The notes: a model not told the origin generated them from the sequence alone. DNA of 64,000 nt from Flavobacterium branchiarum (GCF_030409845.1 NZ_JAUFQQ010000003.1:2356001-2420000); one strand, 5' to 3'; shown: positions 1 to 8,970, numbered from the stretch's first letter. Made by a program: numbers and translations.

Positions 1-750
1 AAGCGCCAAAACAAAATCATTTTCAATTGTCACCTTTCCGTTTGGAGTATCAATTATTACTTCATCCTCTCTAATTTCGGTGATATTTGATTCAAAATAA
101 GCTTTTATACTTCCTTCGGCTATTCTGTTTTCAATATCTGGTTTAACCCAATATTTAACTCGATCATTTATTTCGCTTTTGCGAATAACCATTGTTACTT
201 TAGCTCCTTTTCGCCAGCATTCTAGCGCTGCATCTACAGAAGAATTGTTAGCACCAACTACCACAACATTTCTAAAAGCATATTCATGCGCTTCTTTGTA
301 ATAATGGCGTACCTGTGGCAACTCCTCACCTTTTACATTCATATGAATCGGAATATCATAAAAACCTGTCGCAATAACTACATTTTTAGCTTCATACGAT
401 CCTTTATTTGTAGCTATTTTAAAAAGTGAATTTTCTTGCTTGATAACTTCTGTTACTTTTTCGAATAAATGAATATTGAATTCAAAATATCGGTGAATAT
501 TGCGATAATACTCTAATGCTTCTTGTCGGCCTGGCTTTGGTGCAAGGCAATTAAAAGGAATATTTCCTATTTCTAGTCTTTCTGCTGTAGAAAAGAAAGT
601 CATATACAACGGATAATTGAAAATACTATTTACAATTGCTCCTTTTTCAATAATTAGATACTTTAATCCTTTCTTTTGTGCTTCGATTGCACAAGCTAAA
701 CCTATTGGCCCTCCTCCTACAATTATCAAATCATATTGTTCAACTGCCAT
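1..750 (-). CDS. ypdA: YpdA-family FAD/NAD(P)H-dependent oxidoreductase (3' end outside window)
   Basis: The reading frame begins at the ATG ending at 750 and runs off the left edge, so about 250 residues are visible of roughly 320 usual for the family. Residues 12-17 (GGGPIG) form the N-terminal FAD-binding Rossmann motif. A second Rossmann motif (VVGANNSSVDAALE) near residue 165 fits NAD(P)H binding. YpdA-type proteins are flavin disulfide reductases proposed to reduce bacillithiol disulfide in the cytoplasm. No CxxC active-site pair is seen in the visible part, which is normal for YpdA. The start lies 4 bp after the stop of the CYTH gene, so the two are probably co-transcribed. Confidence 0.8.
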   Translation of the reverse strand, partial: MAVEQYDLIIVGGGPIGLACAIEAQKKGLKYLIIEKGAIVNSIFNYPLYMTFFSTAERLEIGNIPFNCLAPKPGRQEALEYYRNIHRYFEFNIHLFEKVTEVIKQENSLFKIATNKGSYEAKNVVIATGFYDIPIHMNVKGEELPQVRHYYKEAHEYAFRNVVVVGANNSSVDAALECWRKGAKVTMVIRKSEINDRVKYWVKPDIENRIAEGSIKAYFESNITEIREDEVIIDTPNGKVTIENDFVLAL

Positions 751-754
751 AAAT

Positions 755-1240
755 CTATTTATTTTTCCATTCTGAAAATGGATTCTTACTTAAATAAGCA
801 TTATAATACCTTGGGTCATTGGTTACTTCTTCTCCTAACCAATCTGGTTTCTCAAATGCTTCAGTTTCTGATTCTAACTCTATTTCGGCAATTATCAGTC
901 CTTCATTTTCTCCATAAAACTCATCTACTTCAAAAACATGGTTTCCTGATTTTATTTCGAATCTGGTTTTCTCGATTTTACCTTTTTCACATAATTTCAA
1001 TAATTCTTGTGCTTCTTCTATCGGAATTTCATTTTCCCATTCAAACCGTGACATGCCGCTTTCACTGCCTATTCCTTTTATTGTGATATAGCCTTTTGAT
1101 CCTTTAATACGAATACGTACTGTACGTTTTGGCTCTGAACATAAATAACCCTGTGCAATTCGATTTTGAGCGTATGCTTGCTCTTTAAAATCGGTTGTTT
1201 TAACTAAAAACTTTCTTTCTATTTCGATCATCTTTTCCAT
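755..1240 (-). CDS. CYTH domain protein
   Basis: This 161-residue protein carries the CYTH signature ExExK near the N-terminus (EIERKFLV, residues 6-13), followed by alternating basic and acidic strands (RTVRIRIKG, GYITIKG, IEKTRFEI, EVDEF, IAEIELES) that build the triphosphate tunnel. CYTH enzymes act on triphosphate compounds in the cytoplasm, as inorganic triphosphatase, thiamine triphosphatase or class IV adenylate cyclase. The exact substrate cannot be told from sequence. The length matches small single-domain bacterial members. The start could be the ATG at 1240 or the in-frame ATG at 1231. It is the upstream gene of a two-gene unit with the YpdA-like reductase. Confidence 0.85.
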   Translation of the reverse strand: MEKMIEIERKFLVKTTDFKEQAYAQNRIAQGYLCSEPKRTVRIRIKGSKGYITIKGIGSESGMSRFEWENEIPIEEAQELLKLCEKGKIEKTRFEIKSGNHVFEVDEFYGENEGLIIAEIELESETEAFEKPDWLGEEVTNDPRYYNAYLSKNPFSEWKNK

Positions 1241-1426
1241 AACTAGATTCAGTTAGCAAGTTACTCATTTTAATTAATTAGCGAATCAAGATTTTTTTAA
1301 GCATCTCTTTTTTTTCTCTCTTCTTTTTTCTAAAAAAGCAGGTTATTTCTAAAAACTAAAGTTCATGTTTTTTGAAAAACAAAACTAAATTACCTGATTA
1401 ATAATGATTTGCATTTATTTTTTCGT

Positions 1427-1434
1427 TAAATTTG
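1427..1434 (+). promoter_or_regulatory. candidate -7 element (TAAATTTG)
   Basis: TAAATTTG matches the Bacteroidota -7 consensus TAnnTTTG and lies 23 bp before the ATG of the OmpA-like gene. A TTTG occurs upstream, but only about 15 bp away instead of the usual 19-20, so the match is incomplete. Confidence 0.35.
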
Positions 1435-1457
1435 AGAGAATTTAACTCATAAATATT

Positions 1458-2378
1458 ATGTCTAAAAAAACACTTTATCTATTAGGCATTGTAGTCACAA
1501 TTATTTTAGGTACTTTTTTGTATTTAAAATTCTGCTGCAATTGCTGTATGAAAGAACCTGCAGACGATATCGAAAAAGTTGTTATTGTAAAAGAAACCGT
1601 CATCGAGATTGTTCCTTTTGTAATTAATGGTGATGGTATTGACTACCGCAGTAGCGACAATATCAAATTCCTGAAGAACAGTGCTTCAGTTATCCTGCCT
1701 GTAAAAGATTCTGTTACAATTGGCATTGAGAAACTAAAAACGTTCTTAAGTGGCAATCCTAAACAGAAAGTAACCATTACCGGCTATGCGACAACTGAGG
1801 AAAAAAACACTACAACTTATCCTAATCTTGGATTAGCGAGAGCAAATGACGTTAAGAACTTTTTTGTATCAAAAGGTTTACCAGCTGGAAATTTCGACAC
1901 CAAAGGAGAAATAATCGATAAATGGAAGACAAATGCAGATACACTTATAGGACCTGTTTCATTCCAAATAAACACTACAACTGATACCACAGCAACCAAG
2001 ACAGCTGGTGAGGATTTTACAGCTTTAAAAGCTAAAATAAATGCAGATCCTTTGGTATTGCATTTTAATACCAATAAATCCAATGACAATCTAAACAATG
2101 CAGAACGTCAGAAGATTAAAGACATTACTCATTATATTCTTAATGTAGGTGACGGAACCTTATTGGTTGTTGGACATTCTGATAATGTTGGAAAACGAGA
2201 ATCAAATATTGTTTTAGGTCAAAAACGTGCTGATTTTACTAAGAACTATTTATCTAAAAATGGTATTGATGGCAGTAAAATCGAAACTCAATCAAAAGGC
2301 CCTGATGAACCTGTAAGTGATAATTCAACTCCAGAGGGCAAAGCAAACAATCGTAGAACTGTAGTTACAATAAAATAA
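1458..2378 (+). CDS. OmpA family protein, membrane-anchored, two OmpA-like segments
   Basis: The 306-residue protein starts with one membrane segment (about residues 5-24) followed at once by a cysteine cluster (CCNCC). The C-terminal ~110 residues are a clear OmpA/MotB peptidoglycan-binding domain: FNTNKS, VVGHSDNVG, GQKRADFTKNYL, and the closing NNRRTVVTI. Residues ~70-150 look like a second, more degenerate OmpA-like segment (VTITGYATTE, LGLARANDVKNFF, SKGLPAGNF). Such proteins tether the envelope to peptidoglycan in the periplasm. The stop is 21 bp before the next gene, suggesting one transcript. There is no beta-barrel domain, so it is not a classical OmpA porin. Confidence 0.85.
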   Translation: MSKKTLYLLGIVVTIILGTFLYLKFCCNCCMKEPADDIEKVVIVKETVIEIVPFVINGDGIDYRSSDNIKFLKNSASVILPVKDSVTIGIEKLKTFLSGNPKQKVTITGYATTEEKNTTTYPNLGLARANDVKNFFVSKGLPAGNFDTKGEIIDKWKTNADTLIGPVSFQINTTTDTTATKTAGEDFTALKAKINADPLVLHFNTNKSNDNLNNAERQKIKDITHYILNVGDGTLLVVGHSDNVGKRESNIVLGQKRADFTKNYLSKNGIDGSKIETQSKGPDEPVSDNSTPEGKANNRRTVVTIK

Positions 2379-2399
2379 TTAATCCAAAAAAATAACATT

Positions 2400-2951
2400 A
2401 TGAATATACCTTGTATCTTAATACCAGCACTTGTTGGGTTAATCTGTGGAATTTTAGGTTACTTGATAGGAAAAATGGCTTCAAAAGGAAACGAATCTGA
2501 TTTGCTTTCTTTACAAGCTGATTTAGACGCTTGCAGAGCTAACACAAAGAATTTGAATGCAAAAATAACATCTCTAGAAGCTGATTTAGCTGCTAAATTA
2601 AATTCATCTGCATCTGCACAATCATTTGTTAGCAAAACCTCGCCAGAAATTGCATTTGATGCCGCATTGGCTGCTACTGTATTTGGCAAAAAAATTAAGA
2701 AAGACGACTTGAAAATAATTGAAGGAATTGGTCCTAAAATTGAAGAACTATATCATAAAGCTGGAATCAAAACTTGGCTGGCTCTATCAGAAACACCAAC
2801 GGCTAAATCGCAAGCTATCTTAGATGAAGCTGGTGAAAACTATATTATCCATAATCCTGGAACTTGGGCTAGACAAGCTAAACTAGCTTACGAAGGAAAA
2901 TGGCAGGAATTAAAAGAATGGCAAGATGTCTTAGATGGCGGAAAAGAATAA
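2400..2951 (+). CDS. membrane-anchored helix-hairpin-helix domain protein
   Basis: This 183-residue protein has an N-terminal glycine-rich membrane segment (about residues 5-25), a coiled-coil-like stretch with leucine and alanine heptads (~35-70), and a C-terminal domain that opens with a helix-hairpin-helix motif (LKIIEGIGPKIEELY) of the kind found in DNA-binding and 'flap endonuclease-1-like' small proteins. The tail WARQAKLAYEGKWQELKEWQ is typical of this Bacteroidota family. The function is unknown. Given the membrane anchor, the HhH-like fold may bind something other than DNA. It follows the OmpA gene closely and is ended by a strong terminator. Confidence 0.7.
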   Translation: MNIPCILIPALVGLICGILGYLIGKMASKGNESDLLSLQADLDACRANTKNLNAKITSLEADLAAKLNSSASAQSFVSKTSPEIAFDAALAATVFGKKIKKDDLKIIEGIGPKIEELYHKAGIKTWLALSETPTAKSQAILDEAGENYIIHNPGTWARQAKLAYEGKWQELKEWQDVLDGGKE

Positions 2952-2970
2952 TTTTTATTCTCTAAACTTT

Positions 2971-2998
2971 AAAAACTGGCTTAAAGCCAGTTTTTTTT
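2971..2998 (+). terminator. rho-independent terminator after the OmpA/HhH pair
   Basis: A stem of AAAAACTGGCT and AGCCAGTTTTT with a 3-base loop is followed by a run of T. It lies about 20 bp after the HhH gene stop. Confidence 0.85.
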
Positions 2999-3004
2999 AT
3001 AACT

Positions 3005-3092
3005 ACACGGAAAGAATTTCCGCGCCATCCGCGTTAGATATTTTTCTCGCAAAGGCGCAAAGATGCAAAGTTTTTATAAATTGTTTTTTTTT
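3005..3092. repeat. interspersed intergenic repeat
   Basis: This stretch contains the phrase TCGCAAAGGCGCAAAG and an adjacent TCCGCGCCATCCGCG. It is noticeably more GC-rich than its surroundings and resembles interspersed repeats common in Flavobacterium spacers. The GCAAAG phrase is shared, in reverse complement, with the array at 55.5-56.8 kb. A short open frame across it appears to be non-coding. Confidence 0.5.
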
Positions 3093-3147
3093 CGTTTTTA
3101 AAAGCAATGAAGTAATATAAACTGCTTTATAAAATATCACTAACAAG

Positions 3148-4191
3148 TTATAAGCTATCTAAATCAATTGCCCAGTTTAAATCTGGATTGTACCATAATT
3201 GCCCTTGATTAACTTCTAGTGGGCAATCAAAATTATTAGTATATAATCCTCCTGTTCCTAATCCTTGTGGCATGGTACTATTTTGTAAAAAAGTCCACTG
3301 TGCAATTGCATTAAGTCCAATATTGCTTTCTAAAGCTGATGTAATCCACCAACCGATACTATACTTATCTGCCAATGAAATCCACTCTTGTGTCCCCCTA
3401 AAACCTCCTATAAAGCTAGGTTTTAAAATGATATATTGTGGTTTTATCTCTTGTAGTATTTTTTCTTTTTCTTCTAATGTGAACACTCCAATAAGCTCTT
3501 CGTCTAATGCTATCGAAAATGGGGTCGTTTGACATAAATCAGCCATAGCTTTAATATTCTTTTGCTTAATAGGTTGTTCTATGCTATGTAATTTATATTT
3601 ATTCAGTTGACTTAACTTATCTAAAGCTGAATCTAAACTAAAAGCCCCATTGGCATCTACTCTTATTTCGACTTGTTCTGGGCTAAAATGACTGCGAATG
3701 AAACCCAATAATTCCAATTCTTTTTCAAAATCGATAGCACCAATTTTAAGTTTTATACATCGAAAACCAGTAGCTAGTTTCTCTTCTATTTGTTGCTTCA
3801 TAAAGGCAGGTTCTCCCATCCAAACCAAGCCATTTATTGTTATAGATTTCTCTCCTGTTGTAAAACTTGAAGGAAATAGTAAAAATGGATTTTCACTATG
3901 CAAAGATTGGAAAGCCATTTCTATACCAAATTGTATTGAAGGAAACGCTAATAAAGCTTCCCAGAGGGCTGTTTCTCCAAGATCTATATTATCACACGCC
4001 CATTGTAGTTTTTCTTCGTAATCATCGCGATCATCTGCGCTTAATCCTCTAAGAATTCCACACTCACCTATCCCTTTTTTATTATTTTCTTCGATTATAA
4101 TAAACCAAGTTTCTTTTTCGTTCATTACGCCTCGTGAAGTTCCTGATGGGCGTTTGAAATCGAGTATATATTTATGATAGGTAGCTTTCAA
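3148..4191 (-). CDS. menC: o-succinylbenzoate synthase
   Basis: MenC dehydrates SHCHC to o-succinylbenzoate in menaquinone synthesis. The 347-residue protein has the enolase-superfamily layout: an N-terminal capping domain (~1-100) and a TIM barrel. The barrel carries the KxK base (CIKLKIG), metal ligands in RVDANGAF, SIEQP and ALDEE, and the opposing lysine in ILKPSFIGG. All expected catalytic residues are visible. It is the last of the minus-strand series holding menB and menA, but is separated from them by two unrelated genes. Its usual partner menE (OSB-CoA ligase) is not in this window. Confidence 0.92.
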   Translation of the reverse strand: MKATYHKYILDFKRPSGTSRGVMNEKETWFIIIEENNKKGIGECGILRGLSADDRDDYEEKLQWACDNIDLGETALWEALLAFPSIQFGIEMAFQSLHSENPFLLFPSSFTTGEKSITINGLVWMGEPAFMKQQIEEKLATGFRCIKLKIGAIDFEKELELLGFIRSHFSPEQVEIRVDANGAFSLDSALDKLSQLNKYKLHSIEQPIKQKNIKAMADLCQTTPFSIALDEELIGVFTLEEKEKILQEIKPQYIILKPSFIGGFRGTQEWISLADKYSIGWWITSALESNIGLNAIAQWTFLQNSTMPQGLGTGGLYTNNFDCPLEVNQGQLWYNPDLNWAIDLDSL

Positions 4192-4247
4192 TGCAATTTA
4201 TTTTTTTATTAAACGTGTGAGTTATATGCGATGAGTGCAATTATTTT

Positions 4248-4389
4248 AACACATAGATGCATAGATTTTTAAAGCATTCATAAAGACGTTCCACTTAAAA
4301 TAAATCACATAAATCTATGCGAAAAAAATACATTTTTCTTGAATCTCCTTTGATTACCAAACCTATTCGAAACTATGTCTCTATGTGTT
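4248..4389. mobile_element. MITE-like element, copy 1
   Basis: The 142-bp segment is bounded by imperfect inverted repeats: AACACATAGATGCATAG at the left and the complement of AACACATAGAGACATAG at the right (15 of 17 match). It has no coding capacity. The reverse complement of 62571-62721 aligns with it along nearly the full length, with shared internal blocks such as AAAGACGTT.CACTTAA.ATAAA and CTATG..AAAAAAA. It fills most of the 304-bp gap between menC and the TPR gene. It is inferred to be a short non-autonomous element; no transposase is present. Confidence 0.65.
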
Positions 4390-4495
4390 GAATTCCATTT
4401 TTAATAACTATCGCAACAGGCTAAATTATCTAAATTTGTATAAAGATGCTTAATGCAACAATTTATATTTTCTGATAACCTATATGCTTAGACAA

Positions 4496-5698
4496 TTAAT
4501 TAAATAGAGCTAAAACTCTATCGAAATTTTCTGAAGGTAGATTTGCTTTCTTAAAAACTGCAAAATCAAGTTTTACTTTTTGAACCCAGCTTAAACTATC
4601 TGTTACGTTTTGCGTTTGGTATTTTTTATAAATCGCTTTTGCCTCTTTATAATTATCATTTACCAAATAAGCATGAGCTAAATTAAGTTTTAACTGCAAC
4701 TCTGTTTCATCTAGTTTCTCTCCTTCTTTTAAGAACTTTATTGCTTTCCCGTATTGCTTAGTAACGATGTAACAATATCCAATCGAACTATAATCTAGCG
4801 CAGTTGCTTTTTTATCTGCAATTATTGTATTAAGCAAAGCTATTGCTTCGCCATACTTCTGGCTTTTAATGAGTTTAGTTGCTTGACTTCTTAAATCACT
4901 ATAGATGTTTTTTGAAATATTAGTATCGCTGTAACAGGTGCTTCCGTAATCTTTATAGGCTTTAATTTTTTCCATTGCCAATAGTTTACCGAATTCATTA
5001 TAGCGATATTGTTTTTGGATTTTTTCGAGAATACAAACACAGAAGTCATCTGAATTTGCCATTTTCTGAGCCAAATTTGAAGTTTTACATTGGCTGATAA
5101 TTTCTTTTTTATTCTCCTTATTCCAACCACGGCTTAACTTTGTATCAACCCAAGGCACAACTTCTAGCACAACTTTTTGCTTTAAAAGCCAATTCTTGCT
5201 TTCAAATCCAAACCAAATTGTATTTACATTTGGTTGTAAACAGCTTGATTTATCAACTGACAAGCGCTTTGCGTCTTTACTTAATGGCTCTTCTTGTGCA
5301 AAACATGCTTTGTCTGTTTTACCACTTTGAAGATAGCTTTTGGCTGTTGCCTGATCGGTAAAAAGTGCATATTTACATTTATCATCACCTGATATTTTTG
5401 ACATTAAAAATACTGCTCCTGCTGAACCTTGACTGATTCCTGTAGGATCTGGAATCGATTTTAACACCGATACTAAACTACTTGTCAATTGTTGGTTTTC
5501 ATCCAATAGCGTGATTCTATAGACCACTTCGGTTGTTCCTAATGGCAGCTCTTCGGTTGAAATGATTATTCTGTCGCGAGCAGGAACGATTATTTCTTTG
5601 GTGGTTGATCGTTCTTTATCCCAATATCCTTCTTTTTGTGCAAAAGCGGAATAAAATGAGCTTATTAAAAGTACTAAAACTAGATTTCTAGATTTCAT
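4496..5698 (-). CDS. secreted TPR-repeat protein of unknown function
   Basis: A 400-residue protein with a signal peptide ending in AFAQ (about residue 21), so it is probably periplasmic. The N-terminal half is not recognised; it has several cysteines (DDKCKY, DKACF, SSCLQ). The C-terminal ~130 residues contain tetratricopeptide repeats (KYGEAIALLNTII, YSSIGYCYIVTKQYGKAIKFLKEG, LNLAHAYLVNDNYKEAKAIYKKY), which usually mediate protein contacts. It is 25 bp downstream of the S41 peptidase gene, so the two are likely one transcript and may act together. Confidence 0.7.
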   Translation of the reverse strand: MKSRNLVLVLLISSFYSAFAQKEGYWDKERSTTKEIIVPARDRIIISTEELPLGTTEVVYRITLLDENQQLTSSLVSVLKSIPDPTGISQGSAGAVFLMSKISGDDKCKYALFTDQATAKSYLQSGKTDKACFAQEEPLSKDAKRLSVDKSSCLQPNVNTIWFGFESKNWLLKQKVVLEVVPWVDTKLSRGWNKENKKEIISQCKTSNLAQKMANSDDFCVCILEKIQKQYRYNEFGKLLAMEKIKAYKDYGSTCYSDTNISKNIYSDLRSQATKLIKSQKYGEAIALLNTIIADKKATALDYSSIGYCYIVTKQYGKAIKFLKEGEKLDETELQLKLNLAHAYLVNDNYKEAKAIYKKYQTQNVTDSLSWVQKVKLDFAVFKKANLPSENFDRVLALFN

Positions 5699-5723
5699 TC
5701 TTACTGTAATTATTAATACTATA

Positions 5724-7172
5724 TTACTTATTTAATATGTTTTCTGTAAATTTAATCCAATCATAATCTGGAATAGTTTTATCGATGTAATAATCCGGTT
5801 GAATACCTTTTCCATCAATTTGCATATCAGGGATTCTAAGACTTTTAGTGAGAGAGTAACCGAGCTTTAAATCTTTACAGGGAGAATCGATAGAATACAT
5901 ATTAGATATATCTAACACTCCTTCTGTTGTCGTTCCAAAAAGCTTTACTTTTTTACTTTGTTTTGCTATCAATAAAAATTCTTCCGCTGTACTTGCATTC
6001 TTTTCATTAATGATGATTGCAACATTCTTTGGATTATTGTAAATGCTATCTAATTTACTTTCTCCAACTGAATTATCCTCCAAATTGACAAACTTGCCAA
6101 TGTTAGCATTCAGTTTTTCTAATCCTTTCTTTGCCCATTCCTTCTCTTTATCTGACCAATCCGGATCTTGTATGAAATCTGTCATACGCTTGTTATTATA
6201 CTCAGTTGACAAATATTCAACACCAACTGTTCTAATAGGATTTGTATATAAATACGGAATTATTCCTTGAAAACTAGCATCAGAACCACCACCATTATTT
6301 CTTAAATCAATTATTAAATTCTCTTTTGAAAGAATTAATTTTTTATTTGCTAAAAGTATGCTGTCGATATCTTTTTTATGAGAATAATGAAATGTTGGGA
6401 TTCGCAATAGAACAGTTTTATCTGAAATTTTTTTGAAGTATGGTTTTTGAGCTGTTTGTGATTCTACATAATCGCTTATCAACTGATTATCGCTTAAATT
6501 ATCTGGGAAGATTCTTTTTAAGGAGATAAAACCGATATTTAAAAAATTATAACCTATAAGCTTAACTTCATTAAATTCCTGAGCCGAATAATCACCCATA
6601 TAATACACTGCACTATATGTTTTATCTAAATTATCTTTAATCCTGAATTTTACCTGATATTGTTTCCAATTTGTTCCTTTTGAGTCTAAAATATACCCTA
6701 TATAATCGTTATTTTTTTTAACAACTCCAATAGTGTATGCACCAGAAACCCATATTCCTTCAAAACTTGGCTGTGGAACTTTAGCTAAATAATTCTTTAA
6801 TTCATCTTCTTTTATTTCTACTTTTTCCCAATTTGGCTTGGCTACTGAATTGGTTTTGAAATCAGGTTTCTTGATATTTTCCTGATTTATGGATAGAGAT
6901 AAGTGACTGGGTCTAAAAAAAAGCAACCAATCAAAAAGTACTTCCCGACATTCGCTTAAGTCTTTTATATCTTTTACTTTTTTAATGAAAAAATCGCTGT
7001 GGTTTTTATATTCAACCGCACCTTTTTTATCTATAACATACTGGAAACCGGCATCATTTTCTTCAAATGTTTTCTTTAGCCAGTAAAAGTTATCTTCACA
7101 AGAACATTTTTGAGCATAGGAGTTATACGAAACAATAATCAAAACAAACAAAAGTACTTTTCTAAAATTCAT
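5724..7172 (-). CDS. S41 family peptidase, secreted
   Basis: A 482-residue protein with a signal peptide (cleavage after NSYAQ, about residue 20). The C-terminal half is a tail-specific-protease-like S41 domain: the strand/turn IIDLRNNGGGSDASF, and the nucleophile region NEKNASTAEEFLL with serine ~394, followed by KLFGTTTEGVLD. No PDZ domain is obvious. The N-terminal half (~25-250) is unrecognised. Family members cleave peptides or peptidoglycan-associated proteins in the periplasm; the substrate here is unknown. It precedes the TPR protein gene and is preceded by a hairpin-rich repeat. Confidence 0.8.
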   Translation of the reverse strand: MNFRKVLLFVLIIVSYNSYAQKCSCEDNFYWLKKTFEENDAGFQYVIDKKGAVEYKNHSDFFIKKVKDIKDLSECREVLFDWLLFFRPSHLSLSINQENIKKPDFKTNSVAKPNWEKVEIKEDELKNYLAKVPQPSFEGIWVSGAYTIGVVKKNNDYIGYILDSKGTNWKQYQVKFRIKDNLDKTYSAVYYMGDYSAQEFNEVKLIGYNFLNIGFISLKRIFPDNLSDNQLISDYVESQTAQKPYFKKISDKTVLLRIPTFHYSHKKDIDSILLANKKLILSKENLIIDLRNNGGGSDASFQGIIPYLYTNPIRTVGVEYLSTEYNNKRMTDFIQDPDWSDKEKEWAKKGLEKLNANIGKFVNLEDNSVGESKLDSIYNNPKNVAIIINEKNASTAEEFLLIAKQSKKVKLFGTTTEGVLDISNMYSIDSPCKDLKLGYSLTKSLRIPDMQIDGKGIQPDYYIDKTIPDYDWIKFTENILNK

Positions 7173-7198
7173 AATTTTCTTGATTAAATATTATCTTT

Positions 7199-7296
7199 TA
7201 GCCCTGATAATAGCGATATCCTTTTCCTGACTTTCTTTAAGTCAGGAAAAGATAAAGCGTATAGCAGGTCCCGATAACTATCGGGAAGCTCCTAAT
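7199..7296. repeat. hairpin-rich interspersed repeat
   Basis: This spacer has two strong hairpins: TTTTCCTGACTT paired with AAGTCAGGAAAA (7222-7250), and TCCCGATA paired with TATCGGGA (7269-7286). From memory, the surrounding phrases (GCGTATAGCAGG, AAGCTCCTAAT) recur in Flavobacterium spacers. The second hairpin core also resembles the small palindrome inside the MITE-like copy at 62588-62605. It may end transcription of the metallo-hydrolase gene, but neither hairpin has a long T-run. Confidence 0.5.
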
Positions 7297-7303
7297 AAAA
7301 ATG

Positions 7304-7981
7304 CTATAACTCGATTGAATCTCCTATTTCAAGAAGCATTAAATCTTTTCCTTTATCGAAGAACTTACGAATTGCTTCGTCATGATTGATTTTAATATAT
7401 CCGAATGTATCAAAATGATAACCTAGAATTTTATCACACTCGATAAAATCTGAAGCTATAATTGCATCTTCAACATCCATTGTAAAGTTATCTCCTATTG
7501 GCAAAATAGCTAAATCTAGCTTAGTTCGCATTGGAATTAACTTCATATCCATTGTAAGTGCAGTATCACCTGCTATGTAAATGTTTTTATGCTCGCCTTC
7601 GATTACAAATCCTCCTGGGTTTCCTCCGTTACTACCATCTGGAAATGAACTTGAGTGTATTGCATTTACATATTTTACTTTTCCGAAATCAAATTTCCAG
7701 TTTCCACCGTGATTCATTGGGTGTGCGTTTAACTCTCTTTTTGCATAATAATCAGCAATTTCAGCGTTAGAAACGATTACCGCTCCTGTACGCTTAGCTA
7801 TAGCCTCGACATCTAGAATATGATCGCCGTGCGCATGCGTTAGTAAAATATAATCGGCTTTTAATGTAGTAATGTCGATATGTGATGCCAATGGATTTGC
7901 CGAAATAAAAGGGTCCACCAATATGTGCTTTCCTCCAACTTCAATTCCTAGTGACGCATGTCCGTAAAATGTAATTTTCAT
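7304..7981 (-). CDS. metal-dependent hydrolase, UPF0173-type metallo-beta-lactamase fold
   Basis: The 225-residue cytoplasmic protein has the metallo-beta-lactamase motif THAHGDH (HxHxDH) after a strand DYILL, an early VDPF motif, and later IAGDTALTMDMK and ILGYHFDTFG supplying further metal ligands. These match the UPF0173 group of predicted Zn hydrolases. No substrate is established for this group. It lies 26 bp after menA, and in Flavobacteriia this family often sits among menaquinone genes, so a role near that pathway is possible but unproven. Confidence 0.85.
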   Translation of the reverse strand: MKITFYGHASLGIEVGGKHILVDPFISANPLASHIDITTLKADYILLTHAHGDHILDVEAIAKRTGAVIVSNAEIADYYAKRELNAHPMNHGGNWKFDFGKVKYVNAIHSSSFPDGSNGGNPGGFVIEGEHKNIYIAGDTALTMDMKLIPMRTKLDLAILPIGDNFTMDVEDAIIASDFIECDKILGYHFDTFGYIKINHDEAIRKFFDKGKDLMLLEIGDSIEL

Positions 7982-8007
7982 ATTGATAGTAATTTTAGTT
8001 TAACATT

Positions 8008-8970
8008 TTATCTACCTCCCATGAAGAGGTTAACGAAAATGTCTGAGATTAATGAAATCATACACAAAGACAATAATACTGATAGTAAAAATGTACTTAG
8101 TGCCACTCTTTTTAATTCTGGATCTAATAGCTTAGGCTCTTTGTTATTAGAAACAACAATTAAATGCTTTGTTAAAGGTATATATGCTAATAAAAACAAG
8201 TATTGATCAAAATGATAATCGCTTAAAATAGCAAATACCACTACCGATACCATTGCTCCAATAATTAAGAAATAATGGTATTTTTTAGCAGACTGACCTC
8301 CCATTTTTACCACAAGTGTATTCTTACCTGATTTTTTATCTGAAGCTTCGTCACGCATATTGTTTAGATTCAAAACCCCTACACTCAATAGTCCTATTGC
8401 GATTGCTGGCAGAATCAAAAGAGGATCTACTTCTTTTGAATATAAAAAGTTTACTCCTAACGTACTTACTAATCCAAAGAATACAAATACAAATAGATCT
8501 CCAAATCCTTTATAGCCATAAGCAGAATTCCCTACTGTATAACGAATTGCAGAAACAATTGCTGCAATTCCTAACAATAAGAAAAAGATTGAATACACAA
8601 AATTTGTTTCGCCAAAAGCAAAATAAATCAATGTTATTGCTGACAATAAAGTTAATATCGAAGTGATTACAATAGCCTTTTTCATGGTTTGTGGCGTTAT
8701 TACACCACTTTGTATGGCGCGTTTAGGCCCTACTCTGTCTTCATTATCGGTTCCTTTTACTCCATCTCCGTAATCATTGGCAAAATTGGATAAAACCTGT
8801 AATCCTAGCGTTGTTAATAGCGCAAAACCAAAGATTTTCCAATTAAAAACTTCTGTAGGCGTATAAACGTTTTCTGTGGGATTTGCCAAAGCATACATAC
8901 TACCGACAATAATCCCTGAGACTGATAAAGGTAATGTTCTTAATCTAGCGGCTTCAATCCAATGTTTCAT
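8008..8970 (-). CDS. menA: 1,4-dihydroxy-2-naphthoate prenyltransferase
   Basis: MenA transfers a polyprenyl chain to DHNA in the inner membrane, giving demethylmenaquinone. The 320-residue protein has about nine membrane segments. It shows the UbiA-family aspartate motifs NFANDYGDGVKGTD and NNMRDEASDKKSGKNT, where the aspartates bind Mg-diphosphate. The sequence RAIQSGVI after the first motif is typical of MenA rather than UbiA. It lies between menB upstream and the metallo-hydrolase downstream on the same strand, consistent with one operon. Confidence 0.92.
   Translation of the reverse strand: MKHWIEAARLRTLPLSVSGIIVGSMYALANPTENVYTPTEVFNWKIFGFALLTTLGLQVLSNFANDYGDGVKGTDNEDRVGPKRAIQSGVITPQTMKKAIVITSILTLLSAITLIYFAFGETNFVYSIFFLLLGIAAIVSAIRYTVGNSAYGYKGFGDLFVFVFFGLVSTLGVNFLYSKEVDPLLILPAIAIGLLSVGVLNLNNMRDEASDKKSGKNTLVVKMGGQSAKKYHYFLIIGAMVSVVVFAILSDYHFDQYLFLLAYIPLTKHLIVVSNNKEPKLLDPELKRVALSTFLLSVLLSLCMISLISDIFVNLFMGGR

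Noticed and set aside
2935-3120. A 61-codon frame after the HhH gene
   Set aside because: It runs through the terminator and an interspersed repeat.
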